NCBI GenBank assembly: GCA_016794465.1
Contig: JAEUKA010000046.1
Span: 20,516 to 84,515 of the forward strand
Length of the DNA stretch: 64,000 nt
Direction: 5' to 3'
DNA from: Myxococcales bacterium
GTDB lineage: Bacteria; Myxococcota_A; Polyangia; Palsa-1104; JAEUJZ01
In this document: positions 27,699-36,648 of the stretch, piece after piece
Layout of the letters: the number at the start of each line of letters is the position of its first letter
Position numbering within the stretch: the stretch's first letter is position 1
The notes under the pieces: generated by a model
Databases searched by the model: none
Told to the model about the DNA's origin: nothing
What the model saw: only the letters and a program-made list of their open reading frames with translations
Made by a program: the position numbers and the translations under genes

Positions 27699-29017
27699 CC
27701 GAACAAGCCCATCTGCCGAGTGACTTCCTTGCCAGCTCGCTCACCGTCTTCGACCAAAGCGATGCGGCCGTATTCTCCGTCGAAGCCAGGCGCGATCCGC
27801 AGCTCTCCTCGGCGCATTCGCAGCAGCGCTTCCCCGAGCAGTGGATCGGTCACCCGCCGCAGCTCCTCGACGGTGGCTTGCCGCAGGACATACAGCTCCG
27901 GACCGACTTGATCGAGCAGGCGAAAGTACGGTCGCTGCACCGCGTCAGAGGCCGCCGTTCGTCCCAGCACATCGGCCAAGACCTCCGTCAGCGGCACCAG
28001 GCTGTCATACGGACGCGCGCGCGGCGGCCTATACCCGTTTCCCTCGGGACGATCGGCCAGCGCTTCGATCCGCGACAGCACACCGACGGTAACAGGCTTG
28101 CCACACTGCGGACACAGACCCGAGAGCCGCGCCCGCTCCGTCGGGTCAAGCCGCACCCCACAGTCGCGATGCCCGTCGAGATGATACTTACCCTCCTCGG
28201 GAAAAAACTCGACGGTGCCGAGAAACTCGGTCGGCAGACACAGCTCCAGCGCCCGTCGCAGAGAGGCAAACGTCGGCGGACTCGGCAGGTCGATTCGCGT
28301 CAGCTCACGCCCGAGCTTCTGCGGCGAGTGCGCGTCCGAGCTAGAAATCAGCGTCAGTTGATCGAGCGCCGACAGTCGCCAGTTCATCGCCGGGTCCGAC
28401 GACAGCCCCGTCTCCAGCGCGAAGATCTGCGGCGTCAGATCGCCAAAACAGTCGCTGAGCCGATCAAAGCCCGACAGCGAGCCGAAGACCGAAAAGTGCG
28501 GTGTCCAAATGTGCGCCGGTACAAGATACGCGCCCACATCCGCCGACAGCAGCAGCTCCAAAAAGTCGCGACAGGGCATGCCCAGAATCGGTCTTCCGTC
28601 AGACCCGAGGTTATAGCCAAGCCGAATCAAGCGATCCGCGACCCGATCGGCACAGTCGAGGCTGGGCAGCACGATCAGGTTGTGAACTTTGCGAACGGCG
28701 CCGTCTTTTTTGAAGATGTGCGAGATCTCTCCGGCGAGGACAAAGCGGACCTGGCGACGACACGATCGCGGCACCGCTTCGTCGAGCGACTCACGCAGCT
28801 CGGGCCGCAGCTCGTACAGTCCCTCGCCCTGACCGTCGTCGGCTAGCACCAGCTGCTGTCGCATCTCGGCTCGCCACGTCGGATGCAGGACATCTCCCGT
28901 CGCCACCACGTCGATGCCTTTGCGCTGTGCCCACTGGTACATGTGCCCCAGATCCATGTCGGCGCTGACGGCCCGAGAGAAGCGCGAGTGAACATGCAGA
29001 TCGCAGAGCAGCTCCAT
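27695..29017 (-). CDS. PHP-domain endonuclease Q-like protein
   Basis: 440 residues from the ATG at 29017. The PHP metal site starts with DLHVHSRFSRAVSADMD; GDVLHPTW and HIWTPHF and SSDAHSP follow. A zinc-ribbon part reads HRDCGVRLDPTERARLSGL, CPQCGKPVTVGVLSRIEAL and LADRPEG, and SLVPLTEVLADVLG follows. This set is that of the EndoQ family (TIGR00375), which cuts 5' of deaminated bases such as uracil and hypoxanthine in archaea and some Bacillus. The overlap with the helicase gene supports a repair role. The activity here is inferred from the family and not proven. The frame is open to 29173 but without domain content. Confidence 0.85.
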   Translation of the reverse strand: MELLCDLHVHSRFSRAVSADMDLGHMYQWAQRKGIDVVATGDVLHPTWRAEMRQQLVLADDGQGEGLYELRPELRESLDEAVPRSCRRQVRFVLAGEISHIFKKDGAVRKVHNLIVLPSLDCADRVADRLIRLGYNLGSDGRPILGMPCRDFLELLLSADVGAYLVPAHIWTPHFSVFGSLSGFDRLSDCFGDLTPQIFALETGLSSDPAMNWRLSALDQLTLISSSDAHSPQKLGRELTRIDLPSPPTFASLRRALELCLPTEFLGTVEFFPEEGKYHLDGHRDCGVRLDPTERARLSGLCPQCGKPVTVGVLSRIEALADRPEGNGYRPPRARPYDSLVPLTEVLADVLGRTAASDAVQRPYFRLLDQVGPELYVLRQATVEELRRVTDPLLGEALLRMRRGELRIAPGFDGEYGRIALVEDGERAGKEVTRQMGLFG

Positions 29018-29158
29018 GGCCGGACCGTACCGGGGCGCCCGTCGAGGCTGCAACCAGAAAGGCCGGGTAAAGCGGCGCCAATTCGCGCTCGTCCAAGTGC
29101 CGGATTTACCAAGCGGAACCGGCTCTTTGAGCCCGAGCGACCGTGATAGTCTTACAAC

Positions 29159-31660
29159 ATGCCAAAGTTCCATCCTGAGGCCCCCGACTTGGTGGTAGGC
29201 CCCGACGGAAAGTGGGCGGCTGAGCTGATCCCCGGTGAGCTGCGCGTCTACGATCTGAGCGCGGCACCGTCGGAGAGCCAGCCCAATCGGCTGTCGCCGC
29301 TGGAGACGATGCGCCAGGAAGAGCGGTCGGGCCGAATCTTCTTCGTGCAGTCGGACCGGCTGATGCAGCTATCGGTCGATGACGGGCCCGATCGAGGCAG
29401 CAGTGTCGTCGCTGAGCTTTGGCAGCTCCCACAGCTTACAAAGATCGGTCGCTCGGTGCGGGTGCCGGGTGCGGTGCGCATCCTCGGGGGTGGGGCCGGT
29501 GGGGTCGTCGTTGCACCATCGGGAACTGGCGCAGAGCTGGTCATGCCGCGTGAGAGCGACTTGGTGGTCTACAAGCTGTTCGTTCGCGGTGAAGCGCTGT
29601 CGGCAGGCTCGACGCCCGACCGACGAATTCTCATTGAGCAGCGCGGCATCTTCGAGATCTGGGATGCCCAGACCCGTCGAGCGATGGCGAAGCTGATGCT
29701 CAACACACGGCAAGCGCCGCTCCAGCTCGGTTTTATTGGCGACGGAAAGCTGGTGTGGGCACTGACCAGTGCGATCCCGATGCGCGTCGAAGTGTTCCGC
29801 GCTTCCGACGGACTGCGCCTGTTCGAGCTGGAGCAGCCGGGACGCGGCCTGAGCGCGGACACCGCCCCGGGTCGGCTGGTGATTGGTTTCGAGGACCAAA
29901 AGATCATCAGCTATCTGGACCTCGATGTGACGACCCGGAGCCTGCGTCGGGTGCCAATGCCCGAAGGCAGCCAGCGACCGCTCGGCTTCGTGGTCAGCCC
30001 CAGCAGCAAGTCTCCCGAGCTTCTGGTGCGGCTGGATGAGCCAGATAGGCCGCTGCTGCGCCTGCCGCTGACTCGCATCACCACCCGCGAGGCAGTGACT
30101 CGACCGGGTGCTGAGACGCGTGGCTCGTCGAGTGCCGCCGCCAGTGCCGCCAAGCCGGTCCCCAAGCCCGATCCTACCCGCACGTTCACCAGGGCTCTCC
30201 GCGACGCCCGTCCCGAGTCACGCCTGCTGCGCCGAATCATGGAAGCCGAGTCACATACAGCGGCCGCAGCGAGCAAGCCGACTGCGGAGGTCGCTCCCGA
30301 GCCAGCCGCACCGATAGAAAAGCCGCATGAGGTGCCCGACACGACTCGCGAGGCTCTCCCCGCGCCGTATGAGCCGCCCGAACCACCCGAGCCGCCAACG
30401 CAGGACGTAAGCAGTGACAGTGAAGACGAGGAGCCCGTGGCGGTTCCGCTGGTCCCAGAGATTGCGCTCGGTGGACCGCTGCCGCCGCCACCGCAGCCTT
30501 CCCGAGCGTCACGAGAGCCCCACCACCCGCCACTCAAGGCCTACGACGCGCAGCGCAGCCCGGCCGCCTGGCAGTGGGAGCTGGCGCGATGGGCGCAAAG
30601 CTGTCTGCAATCCTCCGAGGCGCAGCAGCCACCGCTGGCTGGACCGCTTCACGAGCTGGCGGGTCGACTGGCCTTGCCGGTGCCCGCGCAGCGAGTGCTG
30701 GGGCTGCTGTATGCGGGGGCGTTTCTACTCGGGAAAAGGCCACGTGGCATGCGTCCCATCGAGCTGGCGCTGGCCCTGAGCGGTCAGTGCGAGGAGCCCG
30801 ACGTGCTTTCTGAGCTGTTGCCCTCGGCGCCGCTGCGCACACTTGACCTGCTCGTGGCACGCAGCGATGGGCGACTGATGCTGCGACGAGAGGTAGCGCT
30901 GCGCCTGTCGGGGACGCCGGACCCACTTTTGCAGTGGTCGCAGAGCACCGCGCGCGAGCTGCTGCAGCCTGGCCTCTATTTTCTCGACGGACCCTGTGTG
31001 CAAAAGCCGGCGCGACTGCTCGGGCGCCCGGTGCTGCGACTCGACGGGCTCAGTGAATCTGCTCCACACAAAGCCCTGCCATCGCTGCTGCGCCGCGCCC
31101 TGCTTCACGACGCTGCGCTGGTCATCGATGGGCTGGCCGGACTGTCCTACCCTGCCCTGAGTGCGCCGACCGTACTTGCTGAGCTCTTGCCGCTCTTGTC
31201 CTCGCCACGGGTGCCGGTCGTGCTGTGGGCGATGCCCGACGCGGGAGCTTCGATAGGGCTGCTCGGACGAAAGCTGTCTGAGATCACCATCAGCCGCGAC
31301 GGACCGGCCCCCAGCTTCCCAAGCAGCGCGCTCCCCACCGGAGTCCTGTTCCGACCGCCAAGTCCAGCCGCCAAGTCCGCCACAGTGACCCGCTCGACGG
31401 GACAGATCATCGTCGCCACCGTCAACGATAGACGGGCGGCGCTACTGCTCGGGCCCAGCGCCAATGCCGAGTCGTACTCCCGAGCGGCCTACTTGGCTGC
31501 CCGAGATGGTGCGGTGCTGGTCCTTGAAGCAGAGCTGACCCCCCCGCGCACTGCTCTGCTTGCGATGCTGCTCAAGCAGATTCCCGTCGTCGTCGCTGCA
31601 ACCCCGCCCGGTGGCGCCGATCAGCCATGGCCCGTCGAGCTGCGCCCGTACGGCCACTGA
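29159..31660 (+). CDS. Large protein with propeller-like N-terminus and degenerate AAA-like C-terminus
   Basis: 833 residues. The first 330 contain beta-propeller-like repeats (VVGPDGKWAAELIPGELRVYDL, LTKIGRSVRVPGAVR) resembling degenerate WD units. A long Pro/Ala/Glu linker follows (about 330-450). The last 380 residues include a winged-helix-like part (RPRGMRPIELALALSGQ, LLPSAPLRTLDLLVARSDG) like that preceding AAA ATPase modules in other proteins, but no Walker A P-loop is visible; VLRLDGL and AALVIDGLAGLSY may be remnants. It is divergent from the EndoQ gene. No signal peptide is seen, so it is probably a cytoplasmic scaffold. Family unknown. Confidence 0.65.
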   Translation: MPKFHPEAPDLVVGPDGKWAAELIPGELRVYDLSAAPSESQPNRLSPLETMRQEERSGRIFFVQSDRLMQLSVDDGPDRGSSVVAELWQLPQLTKIGRSVRVPGAVRILGGGAGGVVVAPSGTGAELVMPRESDLVVYKLFVRGEALSAGSTPDRRILIEQRGIFEIWDAQTRRAMAKLMLNTRQAPLQLGFIGDGKLVWALTSAIPMRVEVFRASDGLRLFELEQPGRGLSADTAPGRLVIGFEDQKIISYLDLDVTTRSLRRVPMPEGSQRPLGFVVSPSSKSPELLVRLDEPDRPLLRLPLTRITTREAVTRPGAETRGSSSAAASAAKPVPKPDPTRTFTRALRDARPESRLLRRIMEAESHTAAAASKPTAEVAPEPAAPIEKPHEVPDTTREALPAPYEPPEPPEPPTQDVSSDSEDEEPVAVPLVPEIALGGPLPPPPQPSRASREPHHPPLKAYDAQRSPAAWQWELARWAQSCLQSSEAQQPPLAGPLHELAGRLALPVPAQRVLGLLYAGAFLLGKRPRGMRPIELALALSGQCEEPDVLSELLPSAPLRTLDLLVARSDGRLMLRREVALRLSGTPDPLLQWSQSTARELLQPGLYFLDGPCVQKPARLLGRPVLRLDGLSESAPHKALPSLLRRALLHDAALVIDGLAGLSYPALSAPTVLAELLPLLSSPRVPVVLWAMPDAGASIGLLGRKLSEITISRDGPAPSFPSSALPTGVLFRPPSPAAKSATVTRSTGQIIVATVNDRRAALLLGPSANAESYSRAAYLAARDGAVLVLEAELTPPRTALLAMLLKQIPVVVAATPPGGADQPWPVELRPYGH

Positions 31661-31676
31661 CAAAAGTACTGGCCTC

Positions 31677-31692
31677 CCCGCTCATCGGCGGG
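31677..31692 (+). terminator. Hairpin between convergent genes
   Basis: CCCGC (31677-31681) and GCGGG (31688-31692) form a 5-bp stem with a 6-base loop, followed by short T runs (CTTTCGCTT). It lies between the convergent genes ending at 31660 and 31712. The T tract is poor, so the call is weak. Confidence 0.3.
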
Positions 31693-31711
31693 CGAGCTTT
31701 CGCTTAGGTGG

Positions 31712-33088
31712 TTAGCGCTTGCCGGTGCGGGCTTCGCTGGCGCGGCCGCGACAAGTTCCCGAGCAGAAGCGACGCACAGCGGTTCGTCCAGACACCTTCA
31801 CGACGAACTCTTTGCCGCACTTTTCCCACTCGCAGATGCGCAGCTCTTCGTCGGAACCAAGGGTTCGCTCGCCGTCTTTCTTGCCGCCTCTGCTCTTCTT
31901 CGACTCGCTGCGAGGAGCACTCTCGGCAGGCTCTGCGGCGGCTTTGGACGCGCTGCGACTCGACTTGCTGGCGGCGGCAGACTTGGTCGACGCTGGCGTG
32001 ACGCTCGACTTCGCCGATGACTTCGCCGATGGCTTCGCCGCAGACTTGGCTGATGGCTTCGACGACGACTTCGCCGATGGAGCAGCGCTCTCCGCTTTCC
32101 CAGCCTTCGCCGGAGCTTCCGCTTTCCCAGCCTTCGCCGGGGCTTCCACACTCTCGGACTTGACCGCCTTCTTCGATGAAGCGGCAGACTTCGCTGACTT
32201 GGCGGACTCGGCAGGCTTCGTCGATGCAGTACTGTCTGACTTGTCAGACTTGCTCGACGCAGCAGCCTTGGTCGCCGGAGCCTCTGCTTTCGCTGCCTTC
32301 GGCGCTTTCTCGGTCGGCTCGGCTTTCACAGCGGTGGCCACCGGCGCAGCAGCCACTTTCTTGCTCGACTTGGCAGACGGAGGCGCGACCGCTGGCTCTT
32401 CCACCACCTTGGCCGCAGGCTTGGCCACGGACTTGGCCGACTTGGCCGATTTCTTCTCTTCGACGACGACCACCGGCTCGGGAGCCGCCGCCTTGGCCGG
32501 AGTCGACTTGGCACTGCTCGCCTTCTTGACCGGCTCAGCCGGAGCAGCCTTTTCGACCACCTTCGCCGCTGGAGAAACCTTCGATGGCTTCTTGTCGGCA
32601 GCCTTGTCAGCCGCTTTGGCCGGCGACTTGCTGGACGGTGCGACTGCTTCCACTTCGAGTGCGGCCGCTTCCTTGGCCACTGACGCAGCCTTCATCCGCT
32701 CAGCGGAGTCATGCTTGCGACGCTCAGCGATGGCAGTTGCAGCCGGCGTCGCCTTGTTGACCACCACCGGCGCCGGTTCACTCTTGGCAGGAGTCGTTGC
32801 CGAGGCCTTCTTTTCGGACTTGCTCACCGGGGCTGGCGCAGTCACCGCCACCTTGGCCTCAGCCGGCAGCTCACCGGCAGCTGGACGCTCAGGCGGCATC
32901 GGCTTAGAGCTGCTCGATCCGCCATCTCGTCCCGAGGTATCGACTCGAACCGGGCGAGGCTTCGAGGGCAGCGGGCGAGTCACCTCACACGATGGAACTC
33001 GTTCGGCCGAGCGGGGCACAATCGGTGCAAAGGGGTCCACAGGTCGAAAGGCTGGCGTCGGGGGAGTAAAGTGTCGTCCGTTGCTCAT
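31712..33088 (-). CDS. Histone-H1-like Ala/Lys/Ser-rich protein with C-terminal zinc finger
   Basis: 458 residues, about three quarters made of Ala, Lys, Ser, Pro, Val and Glu in repeats such as SAKSAKSVAKPAAK and AKAGKAEAPAKAGK, like eukaryotic linker-histone tails and bacterial HctA or AlgP-type proteins. The N-terminus is less biased (HFTPPTPAFRPVDPFAP). The last 45 residues carry four cysteines spaced C-x4-C-x17-C-x3-C (ICEWEKCGKEF, RRFCSGTCRGRA), a likely zinc finger. Upstream of the ATG lies GGAGC. A DNA- or RNA-binding role is likely; the fusion of a disordered basic tail to a zinc finger is unusual. Confidence 0.75.
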   Translation of the reverse strand: MSNGRHFTPPTPAFRPVDPFAPIVPRSAERVPSCEVTRPLPSKPRPVRVDTSGRDGGSSSSKPMPPERPAAGELPAEAKVAVTAPAPVSKSEKKASATTPAKSEPAPVVVNKATPAATAIAERRKHDSAERMKAASVAKEAAALEVEAVAPSSKSPAKAADKAADKKPSKVSPAAKVVEKAAPAEPVKKASSAKSTPAKAAAPEPVVVVEEKKSAKSAKSVAKPAAKVVEEPAVAPPSAKSSKKVAAAPVATAVKAEPTEKAPKAAKAEAPATKAAASSKSDKSDSTASTKPAESAKSAKSAASSKKAVKSESVEAPAKAGKAEAPAKAGKAESAAPSAKSSSKPSAKSAAKPSAKSSAKSSVTPASTKSAAASKSSRSASKAAAEPAESAPRSESKKSRGGKKDGERTLGSDEELRICEWEKCGKEFVVKVSGRTAVRRFCSGTCRGRASEARTGKR

Positions 33089-33475
33089 TCGTAAGCTCCG
33101 CTCTACCTACTGCAGACAGAAGGCCGGACCAGAAGTGACCGGCGCCATAGATTAGCACTTTGGTCACAGGGCTTGGACAGAAATTCGACCTTTTCACCAG
33201 CAGTAAATTCGGGGCTCCCTTTAAATGCCTAGCCGCAAAAAAAAGCAAGCCTTCCGATAGCTTAAACGACTGTGCCAGTCGGTTTGGCGGTCGGTTTGGC
33301 GGTTTGGTTTGGCGGTTGGTTTGGCGGTTTGGTTTGGCGGTCGGTTTGGCGGTTTGGTTTGGCGGTTGGTTTGGCGGTTGGTTTGCCAGTTCGTTTGGCG
33401 TGGTGGCCTGGGGCGAGCGCACTTGCGAGTCGCTGGTACCAGAGCCTTGCGACGTGCTATGGGTGCAGTCACTTG
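33089..33475. other. Intergenic region with GT-rich minisatellite
   Basis: About 390 bases between the divergent histone-like and ABC transporter genes. It contains the minisatellite at 33279-33400. Upstream of it, the A-rich tract GCAAAAAAAAGCAAGC near 33235-33250 stands out. The ORFs that run through it (on both strands) are low-complexity translations of the repeat. No clear promoter was fixed. Confidence 0.5.
33279..33400. repeat. GT-rich minisatellite, 12-13 bp units
   Basis: About ten head-to-tail units of the type TCGGTTTGGCGG, TTGGTTTGGCGG and TTTGGTTTGGCGG. The unit length alternates between 12 and 13 bases. The last two units (TTGGTTTGCCAG, TTCGTTTGGCG) are diverged. Strong strand asymmetry (almost no A on the plus strand) suggests slippage-prone, possibly G-quadruplex-like DNA. 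It lies 75 bases upstream of the ABC ATPase gene. Confidence 0.9.
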
Positions 33476-34231
33476 ATGGAGCCGGAGTCGAATCAGCCAG
33501 CCGTGCCAGACCCCCGAGCAGCGAGCGAAGTGCCGTCAGGCGAGACGCCGTGCATCGTGGTGACGGGCCTGCGCAAGCGCTTTTCTGACGGAGAAGTCCT
33601 GCGTGGCATCGACCTTGTGATTCGCCGAGGTGAGCTGGTCGGCTTCACCGGTCGCTCAGGCTCGGGCAAGTCGACCCTGCTGCACATCTTGGGCGGGCTC
33701 GATCGCGGCTATGAGGGCAAGGTGTCGCTGCTCGGGCAGGATCTCGCGACGCTGTCCGACCGAGCGCTGGCCAACCTGCGCAACCGTCACATCGGCTTTG
33801 TGTTCCAGGCTTTTCACTTGCTGACCCACTTAAGCTGCCTCGACAACGTGCTGCTGCCGAATGCCTTTGCGCAGGAGCCGCTCGGTCGAATGCAGGCCGA
33901 GGAGCGCGCGATGGCAGCTCTGACACGCGTCGGACTGGCTGACCGCCGCCACAGTCGCCCGTCTGAGCTGTCGGGGGGTCAAAAGCAGCGGGTGGCGATT
34001 GCACGAGCGCTGCTGTTTCAGCCGGAAGTGCTGCTGTGTGATGAGCCGACCGGCAATCTCGATGACTTTACCGGGCAGCAGATCATTGACCTGTTCGTCG
34101 AGCTGAACCGCGATGGACTGACGATGGTCCTGGTGACTCACGAGCCTCGGGTAGCGCAGGCAACGACGCGACTTTTGTCTCTACAAAATGGGCTGATGGT
34201 TCCGCCCCAGTCGCTGGAGCCTTCACGATGA
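33476..34231 (+). CDS. ABC transporter ATP-binding protein (MacB/LolD type)
   Basis: 251 residues. Walker A is GRSGSGKSTLLHIL, Q-loop FVFQAFHLL, signature LSGGQKQRVAIARAL, Walker B VLLCDEPTGNLD, H-loop VTHEPR. These fit the LolD/MacB/FtsE group. The first 25 residues are an extra Pro/Ser-rich tail. The ATG at 33476 is preferred because the open frame upstream to 33272 only translates the minisatellite. Its last codons overlap the permease start by 4 bases. Confidence 0.93.
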   Translation: MEPESNQPAVPDPRAASEVPSGETPCIVVTGLRKRFSDGEVLRGIDLVIRRGELVGFTGRSGSGKSTLLHILGGLDRGYEGKVSLLGQDLATLSDRALANLRNRHIGFVFQAFHLLTHLSCLDNVLLPNAFAQEPLGRMQAEERAMAALTRVGLADRRHSRPSELSGGQKQRVAIARALLFQPEVLLCDEPTGNLDDFTGQQIIDLFVELNRDGLTMVLVTHEPRVAQATTRLLSLQNGLMVPPQSLEPSR

Positions 34232-35616
34232 CCGGCAGACAAGCGGCCGCTCTGCTCATCCGCAGCTTGCAGCGCGCGCCTCGCTCATTTGCGCTGTCGG
34301 TGTTTGGCATTGCCGTTGGAATTTCCGTGCTCGGCTTCTTTTTGGCGCTGTCGCTGGGCATGCAGAAGCGCGTCCTGTCACGGATCTTCCCCTCGGACCG
34401 CATCGAGGTGGTGCAGCAGAAAGCCTCGGTCGATCAAGGCGGGCTCGGGGCTCTGGGCGCGCTCGGGGCCTTGCTCGGCGGACCCCAGCAGCTCGGCAAC
34501 GACGTGATCGCCAAGCTGCGCAGTCATCCCGATGTCGAGGCGGTCTATCCGCGCCTCAAAGTGGCGTTTCCGGTGCGCGGCTGGGGCGGCGAGCGCATCG
34601 TCGGCAAGCCCATCTACACCGACCTTCCCATCGACGGCATCGATCCACAGGCTGTCAGCGAGGTCACCGTCCCGTGGGCCTTCAAAGACTACGTCAGCGA
34701 CAAGAATCCGTTCTGCACCAGCGACCAAAACTGTCAGAGCGGCTGGTTCTGTTCCTGGGACATCAACAAGTGCGAGCCGCCCGTGCCGGTCATCATCTCG
34801 CCGACGCTGCTCGAGTTCTACAACGGCTCGTTTGCGCGGATGTATGGACTGCCTCGGCTGAGCGGCTTCCTGGTGGGCCAGCTGCGCGGCATGACCGCCA
34901 CCGCCGAGCTCGGCAAGTCGTTTATCTCGCGCCGTGAGTCGGGCAAGCCCCGGCAGCGCAAGCTGGTGCTGGTCGGCGTCTCGGATCGTGCCCAGCCGTT
35001 TGGTCTGACCGTGCCGCTTCCCTATGTGCAGCGCTGGAATGCCGAGTATGCCGGCGAGCGTGCCGCCAGCGAGTACTCCAGCCTGACGGTCCAGGTCCGC
35101 CCCGGTCGCAGCGTCACCCGCATCGTCGAGCTGGTCCGCAAGCTGGGCTACAGCATCGAAGACAACGGCGCCGAGCAAGCGGGCCTCGCGGTGCTGCTGA
35201 TGACCGCGCTGTTTGTGCTGGTGTCGCTGTCCACGCTGGTGGTGGCCGCGCTCAACATCGCCCACACCTTCTTCCGCGCCATCGCCGAGCGTCGCCACGA
35301 GCTAGGCGTCATGCGCGCCGTCGGGGCCAGCCAAGCCGACATCCTCTTGCTGGTCCTTGGAGAAGCCGGCTGTGTCGGTCTGTGCGGCGGCCTGGTCGGA
35401 CTGCTGCTGGCGCGACTCGCGGGCTTGGGCATCGACTACCTGTCCCGGACCGCCCTGCCCGACTTCCCGTTCAAGCCCAGCTCGTACTTTTGGTTCGCCC
35501 CCGAGCTGCTCCTGGCCCTGCTCCTGTTCTCGGTGACGATCTGTCTCCTCGGCGCCCTGCTGCCCGCTCGTGCCGCCGCCCGACAGTCGCCCGCCGAGGC
35601 CCTGACCGCCAAGTAA
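34228..35616 (+). CDS. ABC transporter permease (MacB/FtsX family) with Cys-rich insert
   Basis: 462 residues. An N-terminal helix ([21 protein letters not shown]) is followed by a large periplasmic domain (about 45-320) and three further helices ([59 protein letters not shown]) as in FtsX-type permeases. The signature [19 protein letters not shown] lies between helices. In the periplasmic part there is a Cys-rich insert ([18 protein letters not shown], then NKCEPP) with the C-x5-C-x5-C spacing seen in many Myxococcota surface proteins. The gene pairs with the ATPase. Macrolide efflux or lipoprotein release are possible roles; no periplasmic adaptor gene is present here. Confidence 0.9.
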   Translation: MTGRQAAALLIRSLQRAPRSFALSVFGIAVGISVLGFFLALSLGMQKRVLSRIFPSDRIEVVQQKASVDQGGLGALGALGALLGGPQQLGNDVIAKLRSHPDVEAVYPRLKVAFPVRGWGGERIVGKPIYTDLPIDGIDPQAVSEVTVPWAFKDYVSDKNPFCTSDQNCQSGWFCSWDINKCEPPVPVIISPTLLEFYNGSFARMYGLPRLSGFLVGQLRGMTATAELGKSFISRRESGKPRQRKLVLVGVSDRAQPFGLTVPLPYVQRWNAEYAGERAASEYSSLTVQVRPGRSVTRIVELVRKLGYSIEDNGAEQAGLAVLLMTALFVLVSLSTLVVAALNIAHTFFRAIAERRHELGVMRAVGASQADILLLVLGEAGCVGLCGGLVGLLLARLAGLGIDYLSRTALPDFPFKPSSYFWFAPELLLALLLFSVTICLLGALLPARAAARQSPAEALTAK

Positions 35617-35630
35617 ATGGACTGTCGCCG

Positions 35631-35846
35631 ATGAACACGCTCAGCTGCCCCACCTGTGGAGTCGCCCTGACCGCCGCCGCTTCCAACGCCGCCACCGCCA
35701 AAAAGGACGATGCCGCCCGCTTTCTGCCGTTCTGCTCGGCCCGCTGTCAGCTGGTCGACCTTGGCAACTGGCTCGGCGAGCGCTACACCGTCCCCGGCGA
35801 GCCCGCCACCCTCGACTCCAGCGAACCCGAACTTCCCAGCAGCTAG
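35631..35846 (+). CDS. yacG: DNA gyrase inhibitor YacG-like zinc protein
   Basis: 71 residues. Zinc ligands are C6-x2-C9 (SCPTCG) and C35-x3-C39 ([15 protein letters not shown]). The signature R-C-x-L-x-D-L-G-x-W is that of YacG, which binds GyrB in E. coli. The spacing between the two cysteine pairs (25 residues) is longer than usual, through an Ala/Lys-rich insert. It begins 14 bases after the permease stop. Confidence 0.85.
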   Translation: MNTLSCPTCGVALTAAASNAATAKKDDAARFLPFCSARCQLVDLGNWLGERYTVPGEPATLDSSEPELPSS

Positions 35847-35854
35847 ACTAAGAA

Positions 35855-35960
35855 GCGTGGGGCCGACCCCCCGCACTATGTGCCGGGGACTGTCGCCGTA
35901 GAGCTTTTTTCGGACCGCTTGCGGGACGGAAAAAGTCTCGAAGGGAAGGGGGCCCCACGC
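35855..35960. other. Nested inverted repeats between convergent genes
   Basis: An outer perfect 10-bp pair (GCGTGGGGCC at 35855-35864, GGCCCCACGC at 35951-35960) encloses an inner imperfect 15-bp hairpin (35904-35918 with 35921-35935, 12 of 15 matching) with T and A runs (CTTTTTTC, GGAAAAAG) in its arms. A further GC-rich pair (CCCCGCAC near 35869-35876 with GTGCGGGG at 35966-35973) can compete with the outer one. It lies between the yacG stop and the YbjN-like stop. It may be a bidirectional terminator or a structured small RNA. Confidence 0.5.
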
Positions 35961-35974
35961 GAAACGTGCGGGGT

Positions 35975-36502
35975 TTAGCTCGGCAGCTGGTCGGGACTGG
36001 CGGTCGGTTCACTCGGCGCGACGGCGGCTTTCAGCTTGGGCATCAGCTCTTCCAGCAGCGGCTCGACCGGCTCACCCTGCAGCAGCACCCGCCCGAGCAG
36101 CTCATAGAAGTCGATCATCGTGTCAATCGTCGTCGATACCAGCCGAAACAGGTGGTCATACGACAGCCCGCCGTCATCGCCCCTCGGCACCACCACCCGG
36201 TAGTAGAGCAGCCGATTGTCGTGGTCGATCCCAAACGCCGGCATGATCAGCCGGTGGTTGATGAGCGCCACCGCATGCTCCGCCAGCTGCCCATGCTGCG
36301 GCGGAATCTTGTACGGAAACGCCACCGCCAGCTGCGCCAGCAGCAGCTGCTTTTCCCAGCGAATGATCATCTCGCTATCGAGCGGCCCGTTCTTGACCGG
36401 AAATGTGACCACCTGCATCGCCTCGTCCGCTTGGCACGGCACGCCCTCCGCCAAGAGCAGCGCCACCAGATCCGCAAACTGAGTCACCTGCGCTTGTTCC
36501 AT
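35975..36502 (-). CDS. YbjN-domain protein
   Basis: 175 residues from the ATG at 36502, which has GGAGG 5 bases upstream; a longer frame to 36553 lacks this. The fold signs are FADLVALLLAEGVPC, MIIRWEKQLLLAQLAVAFPY, YDHLFRLVSTTIDTMIDFYELLG, which match the YbjN/type III secretion chaperone-like fold. A Pro/Ala tail closes it. Such proteins often act as chaperones or in sensory output, but no partner is near. Converges with yacG. Confidence 0.6.
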   Translation of the reverse strand: MEQAQVTQFADLVALLLAEGVPCQADEAMQVVTFPVKNGPLDSEMIIRWEKQLLLAQLAVAFPYKIPPQHGQLAEHAVALINHRLIMPAFGIDHDNRLLYYRVVVPRGDDGGLSYDHLFRLVSTTIDTMIDFYELLGRVLLQGEPVEPLLEELMPKLKAAVAPSEPTASPDQLPS

Positions 36503-36648
36503 CACCACCACCTCCGCACGGCCCAAGGCCGTCTCGGCGTTAGTGTACGGCACTCCCCACCCTCAGCGGCAAACCTTCCGCCTTCGCAAGCGATGAAGCC
36601 CAGCTGATTCCGACTTGCCAAGCGCGGGCGAAGATCCATGCTGGCTGC

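Noticed and set aside
33160..33475. ORFs on both strands through the GT-rich minisatellite
   Set aside because: They are low-complexity translations of the repeat (for example RQT and PPN units) without domains.
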